Source: Nilaparvata lugens
Lineage: Eukaryota > Arthropoda > Insecta > Hemiptera > Delphacidae
DNA length: 64,000 bases
Direction: 5' to 3'
NCBI RefSeq assembly: GCF_014356525.2
Contig: NC_052518.1
Coordinates: 11,056,874 to 11,120,873 of the forward strand
In this document: in pieces, positions 23,251 to 34,234 of the stretch
How positions within the stretch are numbered: position 1 is the first letter of the stretch
How the letters are laid out: each line of letters opens with the position of its first letter
The notes under the pieces: generated by a model
Databases searched by the model: none
The model's input: the letters and a program-made list of their open reading frames with translations, nothing else
Told to the model about the DNA's origin: nothing
Position numbers and translations under genes: made by a program

Positions 23251-23445
23251 AACACTATTTAGTCTATTATTTACACTATGTGTGGATGTGTGGATGAATA
23301 TTTCAATGTTAACATGGAGTCTATTTAGATTTTTAGGTAATTGCTATTGTTGTATGATCTCTAATATAGTTTGTAATATTGACGTGGCCGATACAAATTG
23401 TAAAGTGTTTGTCTGTGGCAATAAATTGATTTGATTTGATTTGAT
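23251..23445 (+). mobile_element. LINE-type 3' end with (TTGAT)n tail
   Basis: The stretch ends in gtctgtggcaataaattgat followed by repeats of ttgat, a common arrangement at insect LINE 3' ends. It abuts the antisense LINE fragment, in opposite orientation. Confidence 0.55.
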
Positions 23446-23790
23446 TAGTCTATAAACTCTTCTAAACATAAAGCAATAGTTCTATCACTCTTACTCTTAT
23501 TACTTGGAGTGTTTCTGTTTTTTTATTTTTCTATCTATACATTGATAGATACAATATCATTCTAAACTATGAATGATTGGAAAAGTAACAACAGGCTTAA
23601 AGCTCAAAACTGTTCCTTTATCCAATTTGGATAGAAATTGTCCAAAAATAGGTTATGTTTAGCACTTTATAAGTTCTTTATGAAAAAGTGCTTTTACTGT
23701 ATTTCATTTGTTTTTTTTTAATTGAAAACATTCTATTCCAGTCTATTATTACTTGTGAACTCTAAACATGATTATGTTTCCAATTTGCAG

Positions 23791-23973
23791 ATAGCTTTAA
23801 AACACGGCTGTCCACAAGACTGGGGCTTGGTGGAGTTCAGCAATTGGGAAGACGCGGAGGTCGCGCAGTCCACTCTCAACGGCTACACTTTGCGGGGCCA
23901 ACAAATTCGTATCAGCTATTACATACCTGGTGTTCATGCTATTAATCTCTACCTCAAACTATTAAATGATCCA
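23791..23973 (+). CDS. Raver-like exon: second half of RRM3
   Basis: Acceptor caatttgcag and donor gtgagta bound 61 whole codons. CPQDWGLVEFSNWEDAEVA is the RNP1 strand and helix 2 of RRM3; LRGQQIRISYYIPG is its last strand and exit loop. It is followed by a helix, HAINLYLKLL, where Raver proteins have a helix after RRM3. Base composition is clearly richer in G+C than the flanking intron. Confidence 0.92.
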
Positions 23974-24588
23974 GTGAGTATTGAAATTTAGAATATTCAT
24001 TCTCAAATTAACAAAAAATTAACATAATTTGACATAATAACTTGGAGGCTCCTCTTATGGGGCACATGCTTGTGGAAGAGGAGCCATTTGTAATAGAACA
24101 ATATCTGTAAAAAAAATTCAAATTGGTTATTAATTAATGGCTAAGACAAACCCCATTTTACAATTTAAAAGAATTTATGGATTGTGATGTTAATATTTCT
24201 ACCTGATTGTGTTGAAAATTTATCTAAGTTTAATTGTTTAATAATTTATTGAAGAAATTCTGACTTTATTGTATTGCTCTTATCTTAGCCTATTACATGT
24301 TTTTATAATGTTTATTGCATAATAAAAATTCTTATTCTTATTCTCTTCAACTATTTGAAGTTTTATTCGCTTATAGATGAGCTGTATATTATATAATCAA
24401 ATTGAAATGTAATACAATAATAACTTATCTAATGAGACCATATTATATAAGAGTATAATCATGTTATAAGAAGTCACTGGCTATAATCAAATTTTATTGT
24501 ACCCATAATATTAATTGATATACTAAACCATAATAAACCAATTGATAATTGCCATTTTAATTCTAAATATTGTTTATTTTGTTTACAG
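23974..24588. other. Raver-like intron with a LINE-type 3' end
   Basis: At 24043-24085 a 10-bp stem (ggctcctctt / aagaggagcc) encloses a G-rich loop. Near 24318-24345 comes aataaaaattcttattcttatt, a simple tail. Together they look like the 3' end of a + strand LINE. The rest is AT-rich with nothing recognised. Confidence 0.45.
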
Positions 24589-24682
24589 GGACCAAAAGTG
24601 AAGACTGGGGGTTTATTACCCGACCCATCAAGACAAGTAATCATCCAATCTCTTCAGAATCTCTTCAACCAGAATCCTATTT
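24589..24682 (+). CDS. Raver-like exon: GLLPDPS segment
   Basis: Acceptor tgtttacag and donor gtaagttg flank 31 codons plus one base. The peptide contains GGLLPDPSRQVIIQSLQNLF. It resembles the GLLPEPNILQLL segment after RRM3 in vertebrate Raver1, a known position for a short Leu/Pro-rich segment. Phase agrees with both neighbours. Confidence 0.85.
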
Positions 24683-26028
24683 GTAAGTTGATTTTTCCCA
24701 TTGTTTCTTTATGTAGAATGTAGATACTATAAATTTATTCATACAACATATTTATTCATATGAACAGATGAGCATTCAGCCCCCTGTAATATGAAGTTGA
24801 AAGTTACAGTTTCTCGATAAATTCCTCATACAAAATTATTCTTTGGATTGTTTACAAATCCAAATTGATTAACCTACTTGTAGGAAGGAATCCGGAATGA
24901 ATATTATATTACCTGGAGGATATTTTTTTATTCTATGGTATGGTTATAGTGGATGGTTTAGTTGTTCCTAATGTGAAGATATATTACAAAATCATGAAAG
25001 ATGCACGTTTCAGTTTTGTTCTGAAAACTGGAAAATTTCAGCTAACCTTTTGACTACCTATCTTGGAACATTTTTGGCCAAGTTGTACTAAATAAAAAAA
25101 AGCTCTTTATTATGATATATCTGAAAATACATTTGAATGTACCTGCTAAATTTCACCGTGATTGGTTTAGTGGAGTTTCAGATCTGGTGACAATGTATCA
25201 CTTCACTTTCTTTACTTTATTCCACTTGTATCTAGAATAATTTTTGTAATAGAATTATATTGCTTACACTGTAACCATAAATCAACCATAAATCACATCA
25301 ATTTAACAATACATTATCATATTCAAATTTCAACCATATTATTTTCATAGAAATAAAAATATTAATCTATGTACCCTTATAAAATGAAAGACAATAAAAT
25401 GGCGTACTTTTGTAGACTTCAGTCTGTTTTGGGAGCCGCGAAACGATGTAACAAAAATGCGCAAGTGAAAGTGGATCTTGGAGCAGCAAGATTGATTCAC
25501 AGTACTCAAAAATTGGAAATTTATTATTAGTAACTCGATAATCACAATATGTGATTTAGGGTGAGTGAAAGCATTGTGAACTGGTATTCACGAACCCAGC
25601 TGATGCGAGTCATCACTTTTATCCGCATACAATCTTTATGTTGTTGCTGTCTTTCCTTTCAATGAGCAGACTTTACTCTTGTTACAAAAAATATTGTTTT
25701 GGAAAATGTGTAAAAATTATAAAAACTCGGCAATTATTATATTATTTTTCTGTGCATTTATGTTTTGTTTATCAAGTACTTGGATTATTGATAAAATCCA
25801 ACATTCATAGATTATCATCCATCAACAGAATTGTTTCATTTGTACTGTTGTTATTAGATTAAAAAATTTATCTCTTATTTTTAGAACTCGTGGCTGGAGC
25901 TCAAGGCTTCTTTTCCCAGTTACTCCAAAAACTATTGTATTTTTGTATTTTAATATGAACAAGAAAAGAAATATATAGATTGATTATTGACTATAAAAAA
26001 ACGTATTTTCTTATTTCATATTTTTCAG
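24683..26028. other. Raver-like intron, 1.3 kb
   Basis: AT-rich. Short open frames at 25345-25545 and 25638-25862 have no recognisable domains and cross no conserved splice context. Nothing else seen. Confidence 0.6.
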
Positions 26029-26145
26029 TTGCACAAAATCTTCAAAATATTATCATGGGCCAAATCCAGGCTTCTCATACTGGAGAAGTAACTGAAACAC
26101 CGTCTAAGCAGGGTTCAGGACAAGGAACAGCAAATAATACCAAAG
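26029..26145 (+). CDS. Raver-like exon: polar linker
   Basis: The acceptor is atttttcag and the donor gtaagttt. The frame reads FAQNLQNIIMGQIQASHT and then a Ser/Thr/Gly/Gln-rich stretch ending NNTKG. Low complexity suggests a disordered linker. It is supported by matching phases (two bases in, one base out) and consensus splice sites more than by homology. Confidence 0.8.
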
Positions 26146-27211
26146 GTAAGTTTGGATGATTTTTAATTATAGAAAGTTTATTGTTATCCCATATTCAAGT
26201 AAGTTTTGATTTCCCATTGTGACTATTGTGACAATTTTTAAAATATTCAACTTTACTTCAATATTCTAGTTGAAGTCTCAATAAAGAACTAACTGGAGGG
26301 CTCGCTTCGCTCGCCATCAGACCATCTATCCTACTGGCTGAACACTCCAACTTTTCATGCAACATAAATTTATAATTTATTTATACAATTATTATAATTT
26401 CCACTGAGTCTAACAAGACCCATAGTAGTACAAAACAAAATAACACTGTACATGGATAAACTATAAATATTAATGTAAAACTATCATTAGGTAGTCTAAA
26501 AAAATTGCACCTCTCATTACATTACATTTTTGTTTATATGATTGATTAGACGCGTTTTTTTTTGTTGAAAAAATCATCTAAAATTAAGCTCTCAGTAAAA
26601 ACTTATTGTGATACTTATAAAGAAGTTGATATTATCTCATTTTCACAGATACTACGAAAACGAGCATTAAAAAATACAAATTTTCAAGTAATTGTTAGCA
26701 AAAGGGTTAATTTTATGCAGGAAATGTTGAGGATTCATGATTAACTTTTTGGCTTGACGTTACTTGACTTTATTACTAAATAGTTCCAAGTTAACTCAAC
26801 AATTAAATTATCGTCTGTTTGAATGTATGCAACTCAGATTCAATTTTTATTAATTCAAACTGACAAGATTGTAGAATATTATTCTATAAATCAATATCCT
26901 GTTATAAATCAATAACATTTAATAATTTCACACATTCACATTTTACATTTTCTTGATCTATACATTGAGCTTTTCTCGTAAAAACCAACTTGTTTATTTA
27001 CAATCAGAATCAATAAGAAAATCAAAAACACACAGCTCAGTAAGATAAAAAAATTATTATTAATAAAATAAATACTGGTATGTTTTAGAAATAAATTTGT
27101 GAATTGGAATAAAACATACTACTTGCTGCAAGTATACCATACTCCACTCATTTGTATAGCTCATGGCTACTGTACTAATCAATTGATGATTAAATAACGT
27201 TTCTTGTGCAG
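26146..27211. other. Raver-like intron, 1.1 kb
   Basis: At 26360-26490 a block with tttccactgagtctaac and agacccatagtagtac matches the LINE-type 3' end at 4235-4430. The rest is AT-rich with no recognised gene. Confidence 0.55.
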
Positions 27212-27390
27212 GTATAGATAATCAGGATGCTAATGGAGGTAAAGGATTCCATCTATCCGAAAAAGCAGCAGCAGCGCAAGGTGCTAATCCAAAAATCATC
27301 ATTGGAATTCCTGTTTCTTCACCTCAAGGAACTCAGCCTAATGGAGGCACGTACTTCCAGCCTCCTCACCCCCCACCATTGCCTCAAAAT
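27212..27390 (+). CDS. Raver-like exon: linker leading to proline-rich region
   Basis: Acceptor cttgtgcag and donor gtaagtat bound two bases plus 59 codons. The peptide runs GIDNQDANGGKGFHL, an Ala/Gln patch, then PKIIIGIPVSSPQGTQ, and ends with PPHPPPLPQN. It probably forms an unstructured, Pro-rich protein-binding region. It joins the next exon in phase 0. Confidence 0.82.
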
Positions 27391-27573
27391 GTAAGTATTT
27401 TTCAAAAGAAATTTGCATAAAGTTCAGATCATGCCATAATCTCATCGCATTGTTAATTCAACTTACACTAGAAACAGAAATATTGTGTAACTTCTCATTA
27501 TCAAGGTTATGAATCAAATATGTATTGTCAATAAGAAAATACCACTTTACCTGTTAACCGTTTATAATGCCAA

Positions 27574-28593
27574 CAGTGGCGAATCCAGGGGGGATATGTG
27601 GATGTATCCCCCCCCCCCCACGAAATAGAGCCTGATTTTTTTGTGGCTGGGTCAGCCACAAAAATTAGCATCTAATACCATATTTTCGTTATATTTTACT
27701 ATGTGAGTCGAGAAACATATAAGGGATGAGCACTGCAATAGCATAGCAATGATAATAATAATGAGTTATTTTCTTATAGACAGTGACGAGTGGTCTAGTG
27801 CGTGGGGACTAGATAGCAGGGGATAGAGAAACATACATATATCACTTTAAAGTTAGATCACTTTTCACCAACTATTATTATAAAGAAATTCAATATAGCT
27901 TATATTGCTCTAGTTGATTATAGTTTATTCAGCTTCATGCATATCTTTAACAAAGCTCCATCAGCTTCTTCTAGAGAGTCCCCCCGAAAATTTCACAGTT
28001 ATGATGAACGGGCGTAGTTTCTACCGTGGACAGAAGGGACACATCCCTCTAGTTTTTGAAAAACTCCTCCCCCCAAAAAAACAATTTAAGTTTGAATAAT
28101 CAAGAAAAAGTAAATTTGAAAAAAAATGTTAATCAAGTTAAAACTAAGCTTATAAAGTTGGTTGAAATATTACTTTATTGGAGCCAAAATTTAAGCATTC
28201 TAGCTTGTTATCAGAATAATAATGAGTAGGCATTCTACAAAATTACTATTTTTTAAACAATTATAGCAAATGAAATTCTATTCCATTCCATTCTATTTGT
28301 TATTTAATCAAAAACCAATAGGCCTTTGAAATTTCCAGGGGAAAATAGAAATAATAAGTGGCCCATTGATCACCAAAAAAAACTTGAATGGAATGTTTGT
28401 TTTCAAGTGAAAATTGCGTAAAATCGCACCAAATTTAAGAAATATATATTTTCAAAATTTTCCGGTGGGTGAACCCCCGGACCCACCTTTGGTGGGGGGT
28501 ATTCCATACCCCGGTATCATCCTCATAATTCAAGTGCTTTCTACTCCAATGTTATGATCCCCCCCCCGAAAATTTTTTCTGGCTACGCCACTG
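27574..28593. mobile_element. hAT-like non-autonomous element
   Basis: Left end CAGTGGCGAATCCAGG with a poly-G/C tract; right end tctggctacgccactg. CAGTGGCG termini followed by a G-rich run are typical of hAT-derived elements in insects. No convincing target duplication and no transposase. Confidence 0.6.
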
Positions 28594-28948
28594 AAAATGA
28601 TGAAAGTCTTGAACATCGAGGAATTTTTGGTTTTTTAATTAAAATAAAGTGCATGTAGATTTGGCAATATATTTTTTATTAATTTCCTTGAAAGTTATTT
28701 ACAATCTCTTCTGCGTTCAATATCTACCGATTTGAAATGGTTTCAGGAAAACAAAAAGTTTAGTTTTTAACTTTCTATGAGATAATTAATAACCTATTTT
28801 CGTTCTTTATTCGGTATAGCTGTTCAACAGGACATTTTTCGAATCATACCGAGTGATCGTGAATTATCTATTGAAGCCATACCATAGGGTATAATAAGCC
28901 AATATTCATGGAGTATTAAAACATTCTTTGTTTACATTTTACAATTAA

Positions 28949-29581
28949 GGCTGTGCAAAGGCTAAAAATATACTTTCTACTCGTGATATTTTTCGAAGTT
29001 TTTCGATTTGTATATCATCAAGCTATCAAAATAAAAAAGTTTTCTCAGGAAAATTTTTTTTCTGATCATTTCTTTTAGAGATATGAGCGCCTAAAGATTA
29101 AATTTTTGGGACAGAACATTTCAAATTCTGTAAGAGTTGAATCCATGATATTTAGAGGATGGATTCTTCATGGTATTGTTGATCTAGTGAAACAAAAATT
29201 TTCTGAAAATACCAATTTTTAAGATAGTTATTCAATTTACTAAAAATAACCAAAAATAACTTTTAGTTGAGTTATTTTGGGTTATTTTTGGTAAATTGAA
29301 TAACTTTTGCAAAAATTGATATTTTCAGGAAATTTTTGTTTTAATATATCAACAATACCATGAAGAATCCATCCTCTAAATCTCATAGATTTATATCGGA
29401 CCGTATTTGAAATGTTCTGTCCCAAAAATTCAAACTTCAGGCGCTCATATCTCAAAAAGTAATGATCGGAAAAAATGTTTCCCCGAGAAAACTTTTTCAT
29501 TTTGATAGCTTGATGAATCGAAAAACTTGGAAAAATATCACGTGTAGAAAGTTTATTTTTAGCCTTTGCGTTTGCACAGCC
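28949..29581. mobile_element. Fold-back element flanked by TTAA
   Basis: It starts GGCTGTGCAAAGGCTAAAAA and ends with a near inverse (agcctttgcgtttgcacagc). Inverted similarity extends over most of both halves, around a centre near 29270. TTAA lies on both sides (28945-28948, 29582-29585), the piggyBac target. 633 bp, non-coding. Confidence 0.75.
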
Positions 29582-29616
29582 TTAAAATAAACCTACATAA
29601 ATGATTAATTTTTACC

Positions 29617-29942
29617 TTAGACCAGTTATAGAATAGAAACGCTGGGAAGTCTAGCCTCTGAAGCCAACATCTACTGCCATATCGCCAAATCGTGACGTCA
29701 TCATCAGATTGAAAACTTTCAGATTGTGTCTATTTCAGAAGGATGTGAATTATTATTCATTAAAATGGTACACTCCCGCTGGAATAGACACTATCTGCTA
29801 TGGAAAACAATGTAAATAAACTCTACAGAAAAGTTTTCTATCCGATGTTGACGTCACTATTTGGCGATATGGCAGTAGATGTTGGTTTCATCGACTTTCA
29901 GTATGAATATACAATGGGCCGTGTCTATTCTATAACTGGTCT
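29617..29942. mobile_element. TTAGACCAGTTATAGAA fold-back element
   Basis: Ends TTAGACCAGTTATAGAATAG and its exact inverse, with a second inner inverted pair (acatctactgccatatcgcc and its inverse). About 326 bp. A 48-bp palindrome of the same termini lies at 30041-30088. Confidence 0.75.
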
Positions 29943-30040
29943 AAGATTTTTACTATATTGACTTGCCATCTAGATCGCACATGAAAACAATATTCATGGA
30001 GAATCAAAATAATCATTGTTTACATTTTACTCACCATGAC

Positions 30041-30088
30041 CTTAGACCAGTTATAGAACTGGTCTAAAGTTCTATAACTGGTCTAAGA
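30041..30088. repeat. Collapsed palindrome of the same termini
   Basis: Two copies of ttagaccagttatagaa face each other with almost nothing between, as if an element of the 29617-29942 family lost its interior. Confidence 0.7.
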
Positions 30089-31540
30089 CCATGACCTCGA
30101 GTATATATGATTCATTTTCACTATAAACTCTTGACTTGCCATCTAAATCGCACATGAAAAGACTTGCCAATAGAAAACTGTATTTCCAACCATTTGATGA
30201 CAATTTATCTGATAGCACATAATTTTATATATCTATGTGAATTTAATATTGCTTATCATATTTTACATTAATATTTTTTGAATTGGTTTGTTTCAAACGT
30301 TTGATCTAGTTAGCATAGGAACAACTATCAACTTTTGGCCTGAACTTTGTCAGTCTGTCAACCGCCGGCTTATGAATTGGTGGTTAGTAGTGAGTCACGC
30401 TTCGTAAAAATATTTTTGAAGACGGAGTTAGTCGGCTACTACGAGCTTTTTACTTATTTTAGAGCTTACAACTTTTAGTTGAATTTGTTAATAATTATAT
30501 AGTTTACAACTATAGTATCAATACACACTTCAACGAAATTCAACCCAACTTCACTTCGCTTCGCTTCTGTAAGTTTACAATTATTTAAGTACTAAAATTT
30601 GGAAAAAGTTTCCTCTGAAATAAAAATTTCCTTAGCCAATTTTTTAACTTGAAAAACATGTTTTCTTACTACAAGAATGTTTCATAGTTAATTTGTCACA
30701 CCAAATATTTTAAATTGGAGTACCCTTTTCAACATAGCCTATTTTTATTTTTCTCAAAATGTTTCAAATTTCAAGTCATTTTCGAGTGAATTTTTAAGTG
30801 ATTTTAAAAAGTGAATGTAGTTGGAAAATGTTGTGAAAACTAGATGTTGAAAAGGGTACTTGAGTGTTTTAATTTTTCATGAAAATACGAGTAGCCCTAA
30901 ACAAGAAAGTGAACATCTATTTCAAATATCACTGAAATTATTTGTGTCACCGAATGTTATTTGGGCACTTGATAAGAATTTTAGTTTTTCCAGAATTCAT
31001 TGATCGACGGTTGTATAAAAAAGACGCAAATCTTGAGTATCATAGAAATCTCGCAAACGGCTACAGGAAAGTTTTTTCTCATCAGTTTCATGATGAAAAA
31101 ATGATCATGCACAAAATGTATTGAGTCAAGTTAATTTAGAATATGTAGGTACAAGTATTATACTTGTTGAATTATCTTTTAACAAAGTTTGACAAATATT
31201 CGCCATATACTCAAACTTTTACAAAACTAGCCAATATGGTATTAATAAAGTCTCAATTAATCGATATTAGTTAGTTTTGCTAACCTACTAAACCTAATCA
31301 AGAAATAGTTTTGCTAACCTACCAAACCTAATCAAAAAATTACTTTTTGTAGCACAAAGAACAGCGGATATGAGTTAATCATCCTATGATTAATACATTG
31401 TTAAGCCTTCCGAATGTGTCATGAGTCAATAACTGTAGTTAATACATGTTTGTTAGCTTGCTTAGTTCAATGCCGTGATTAAATTATTGATTCATGTTTG
31501 ATATATTTTATTAATGGATTTTTTTAATTCATTTTACTTT

Positions 31541-32395
31541 CAGTGGCGTAACGTACACCCCCGCTGCCCCCGCGGCGCGGGGGGCCCGGGCTAGGGCCCG
31601 GATAATATGTAGGCTAATATAGGTTTTCTGAAAAAATAAAATTACCCGGTCTAGGGGGCCCGGGTTAGGGCCTGAAATGATAATTATATATTGCATACTT
31701 TAAAAAGAAAAATTAAATAATCATGGAAGTAACTTTTGATAAAAAAGCAGAAGTTTTATTGTGGAAAATGACAGGTTTCATTCATTGTGTAAGAAGAAAT
31801 ATGCAATAGAACAATGTTATCAGTCTGGTTATAAATTATTATGAAGAGAATACAAGTAGAAAATAATGAATAAGGCAAGAAAGAAAAACAATCATTGTTC
31901 AAATCTACTCGTAATAATAATTATAGTTCCATTGACAGAGCTTCAATAATTGTGTGCTGGTAGTGAGTGAAAAATTAGGAATGTTGTTTGTTTACAAATC
32001 ATAAAAATTTATACATCCGGTGAGACAATCCAGACTGAGACTATTCAAACCACTTACTTATAGATAAGATTTACTTCTTTTCTCTCTGATTCAAACAAAG
32101 ATTGTCAGAATGGTTTTAATAATTCATGAATCTTAAGACTAGATACTACTTACTAACTCTAGTTCTATTTGTAGCTTAAAACATAATTATTGAATTGAAT
32201 TGTAGAATTCAATCGAGAACAAGTTTTATTTTTTCAACTAAGCTATGTAATTCACTCATGAAAGATGTACGTTCACATTAGAGTTTAATGCTTGGGATTA
32301 AGGGAGAAGGGGGCTGGAGAAAGGTGGTACGATTTTAGAAGAGGGGCCCGGAATTTTTTTGCTGGGGGGCCCGGTTTGGAAACGTTACGCCACTG
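31541..32395. mobile_element. hAT-like element with TSD TTACTTT
   Basis: CAGTGGCGTAACGT at the left and its inverse acgttacgccactg at the right enclose 855 bp. TTACTTT occurs on both sides (31534-31540, 32396-32402). Subterminal GC-rich blocks (ggggggcccgggctag, ggggggcccgg) follow each end. No transposase frame. Confidence 0.8.
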
Positions 32396-32809
32396 TTACT
32401 TTGACACTTGATAATGTAATAATAGCCAAAACATGGCGTGACTAAAAAAACTCCAAGTACCGTATAAGGGTCTAGTTAGCGTGATTCATTAAAAAAAAGA
32501 TTCATTTTATTAGATCATCGTGGATCAGGTTCGTCGAGAATTTCCGTCTAAAACTTTGTTTTTGTGCTGAATTGTTTGTTTTGGGAAGTGCTGTTATGTT
32601 CGGAAGTCGAGTTTAGACAATGAAAAATATAAATATGTTTTATTTTATAAAAATCAATATGTAGTTGAAGTCTAATATTGTAATATTGACTTAGTTACGT
32701 TTTGGAATGTCCTAAATGTATAATTATTGCATGTGTTGGTAAATGAACACATTCTACTCTTCCAAGTAGTGTATTCTATAGCTAACTTTGATAATAATAC
32801 TGAGAGTGA

Positions 32810-33046
32810 TGCCCACGTAAGCTCTTAGGCTTGTGCGGGGGTAATGAGTGAGAGGGATGATGATGAGAGATGACGACTACTTTTTAGGTAATCGGAACCG
32901 ACGGTTTATCGACTCCTCCGAATGACGGGGTGACCGTGGTGATTGTACTATGGTCAAAAACTTTTTGCCCCGGTCGAGATTCGAACTCGGGTTCTGTTGA
33001 TTATTAGACCGGCGTGTTATCACTTCTTACTCCATCGTGCCACCCA
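32810..33046 (-). mobile_element. tRNA-derived SINE, copy 2
   Basis: On the - strand it runs from tggcacgatggagtaag (A-box-like) through gagttcgaatctc (B box) to gcttacgtgggcatc. The tail is shared with the SINEs at 15466 and 54206 but the tRNA-like head differs from copy 1. Confidence 0.7.
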
Positions 33047-33261
33047 TAACTAGGAAATATTTTCCTCATCTCTCTTCACAGCTCACTATCCCATTCAGCA
33101 AAGTGTATTATTATTTTTTTGTGTGTTCAATTAATATTTGATTCATTGATTGACTTTCATGATATGTCATCTAACATCTGCACTAGCAAACCGACAAAAA
33201 CAGAGTGTTATACTGTTATAACAACTTTGTAACTTGTTTTTTTTTTGTTTAATAAATATGT

Positions 33262-33337
33262 ACTTACTTACTCCATGGCACTACAGCCCATCCAGGGCCT
33301 TGGCCTCCTCAAGAATGCCTCTCCACTCCTCTCTGTA
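33262..33337 (-). mobile_element. LINE C-terminal coding scrap
   Basis: The - strand encodes EEWRGILEEAKALDGL then a stop, similar to the end of many insect LINE polyproteins. About 75 bp only. Confidence 0.5.
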
Positions 33338-33509
33338 ATAAATATGTAATATAAGAATATGTGACATGACCCAATGTTCTGGTCTAGTATTTTTTTGGCA
33401 AATGAAATATTTCGTTTTCTATCCTATGAAGTATGCAAACAGTATAATATACACACATATAATATAATACAAAAAACATTTTACTCACATGAGCTACTTT
33501 TCAACAAAT

Positions 33510-33765
33510 TAATAAAAACAATATAAAAATCTTGAAGTACCCTTTATTTTTTTAAAACCTTAAAATAGTTCAACAACTAATTTCGACCCTAATTTAGGTT
33601 CATTTCAAGTTGAAATGAAGAAAATAAAATGTTATAGTTCAACAACTAGTTTCGACCCTAACTTAGGTCATTTTCAATTTGAAATGTAGAAAATAAATTT
33701 TTGAAGTTTTTAAAAAATAAAGGGTACTTCAAGATTTTCATATTGTTTTTATTAATATAATACAT
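33510..33765. mobile_element. Penelope-derived repeat, facing ends
   Basis: Outer arms are inverted copies of the Penelope-like terminus (aatataaaaatcttgaagta and its inverse form near 33740). Between them lie two tandem 66-bp copies with caactagtttcgaccctaac. Confidence 0.7.
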
Positions 33766-33994
33766 ATACATACACATAATACACATTCTGGAGGAAAGAT
33801 TCGCCTTGATCTTATGATTATGATTATATCAGAACATGTGTATGAAATAATTAAAAATATTACCACAAATGATTTAACAGTTCAGTTCTAGACGTCATCA
33901 ACTCATAATGAAAATAGTTGCTAGAGTTGAAACGTTGTTTATTTTTGTAGATGAATTCAAATATGTTTCCGCACAATACATGTATATTCACATT

Positions 33995-34175
33995 AATAGA
34001 AACAATATGGAAACTTGTAGTACCCTTCATAATTTAAAATATTACAACGACTAGTTTCGACCATAACTTAGGTCATTTTCAAGTTGAAATATTTTAATTA
34101 ATAAAGGGTACTAAAAGTTTTCATATTGTTCTTATTAATTTGTAAAAAAGTAGCCCATTCAAGTGAAGTGTTTTT
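33995..34175. mobile_element. 181-bp Penelope-derived insertion, 15-bp TSD
   Basis: ATGTATATTCACATT lies on both sides (33980-33994, 34176-34190). Inside, inverted terminal blocks (cttgtagtaccctt / aagggtactaaaag) surround tagtttcgaccataac. It ends 59 bases before the acceptor of the last Raver exon. Confidence 0.85.
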
Positions 34176-34234
34176 ATGTATATTCACATTGCTTTCATTC
34201 AGTTTTTGATCGGATTATAAATGTGTGATTGCAG

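Larger units (their letters stand above)
18074..23790. other. Raver-like intron, 5.7 kb
   Basis: It contains a MITE, two direct repeats, the Penelope-like element and LINE remains, all listed separately. Stretches 19130-19560, 21780-22640 and 23450-23790 show nothing recognisable. Confidence 0.6.
27391..34234. other. Raver-like intron, 6.8 kb, transposon-rich
   Basis: It holds two hAT-like elements, two fold-back elements, a SINE, a LINE tail and two Penelope-derived repeats, listed separately. Stretches 30100-31530 and 32400-32800 show no recognisable feature beyond AT-rich sequence. Confidence 0.6.
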
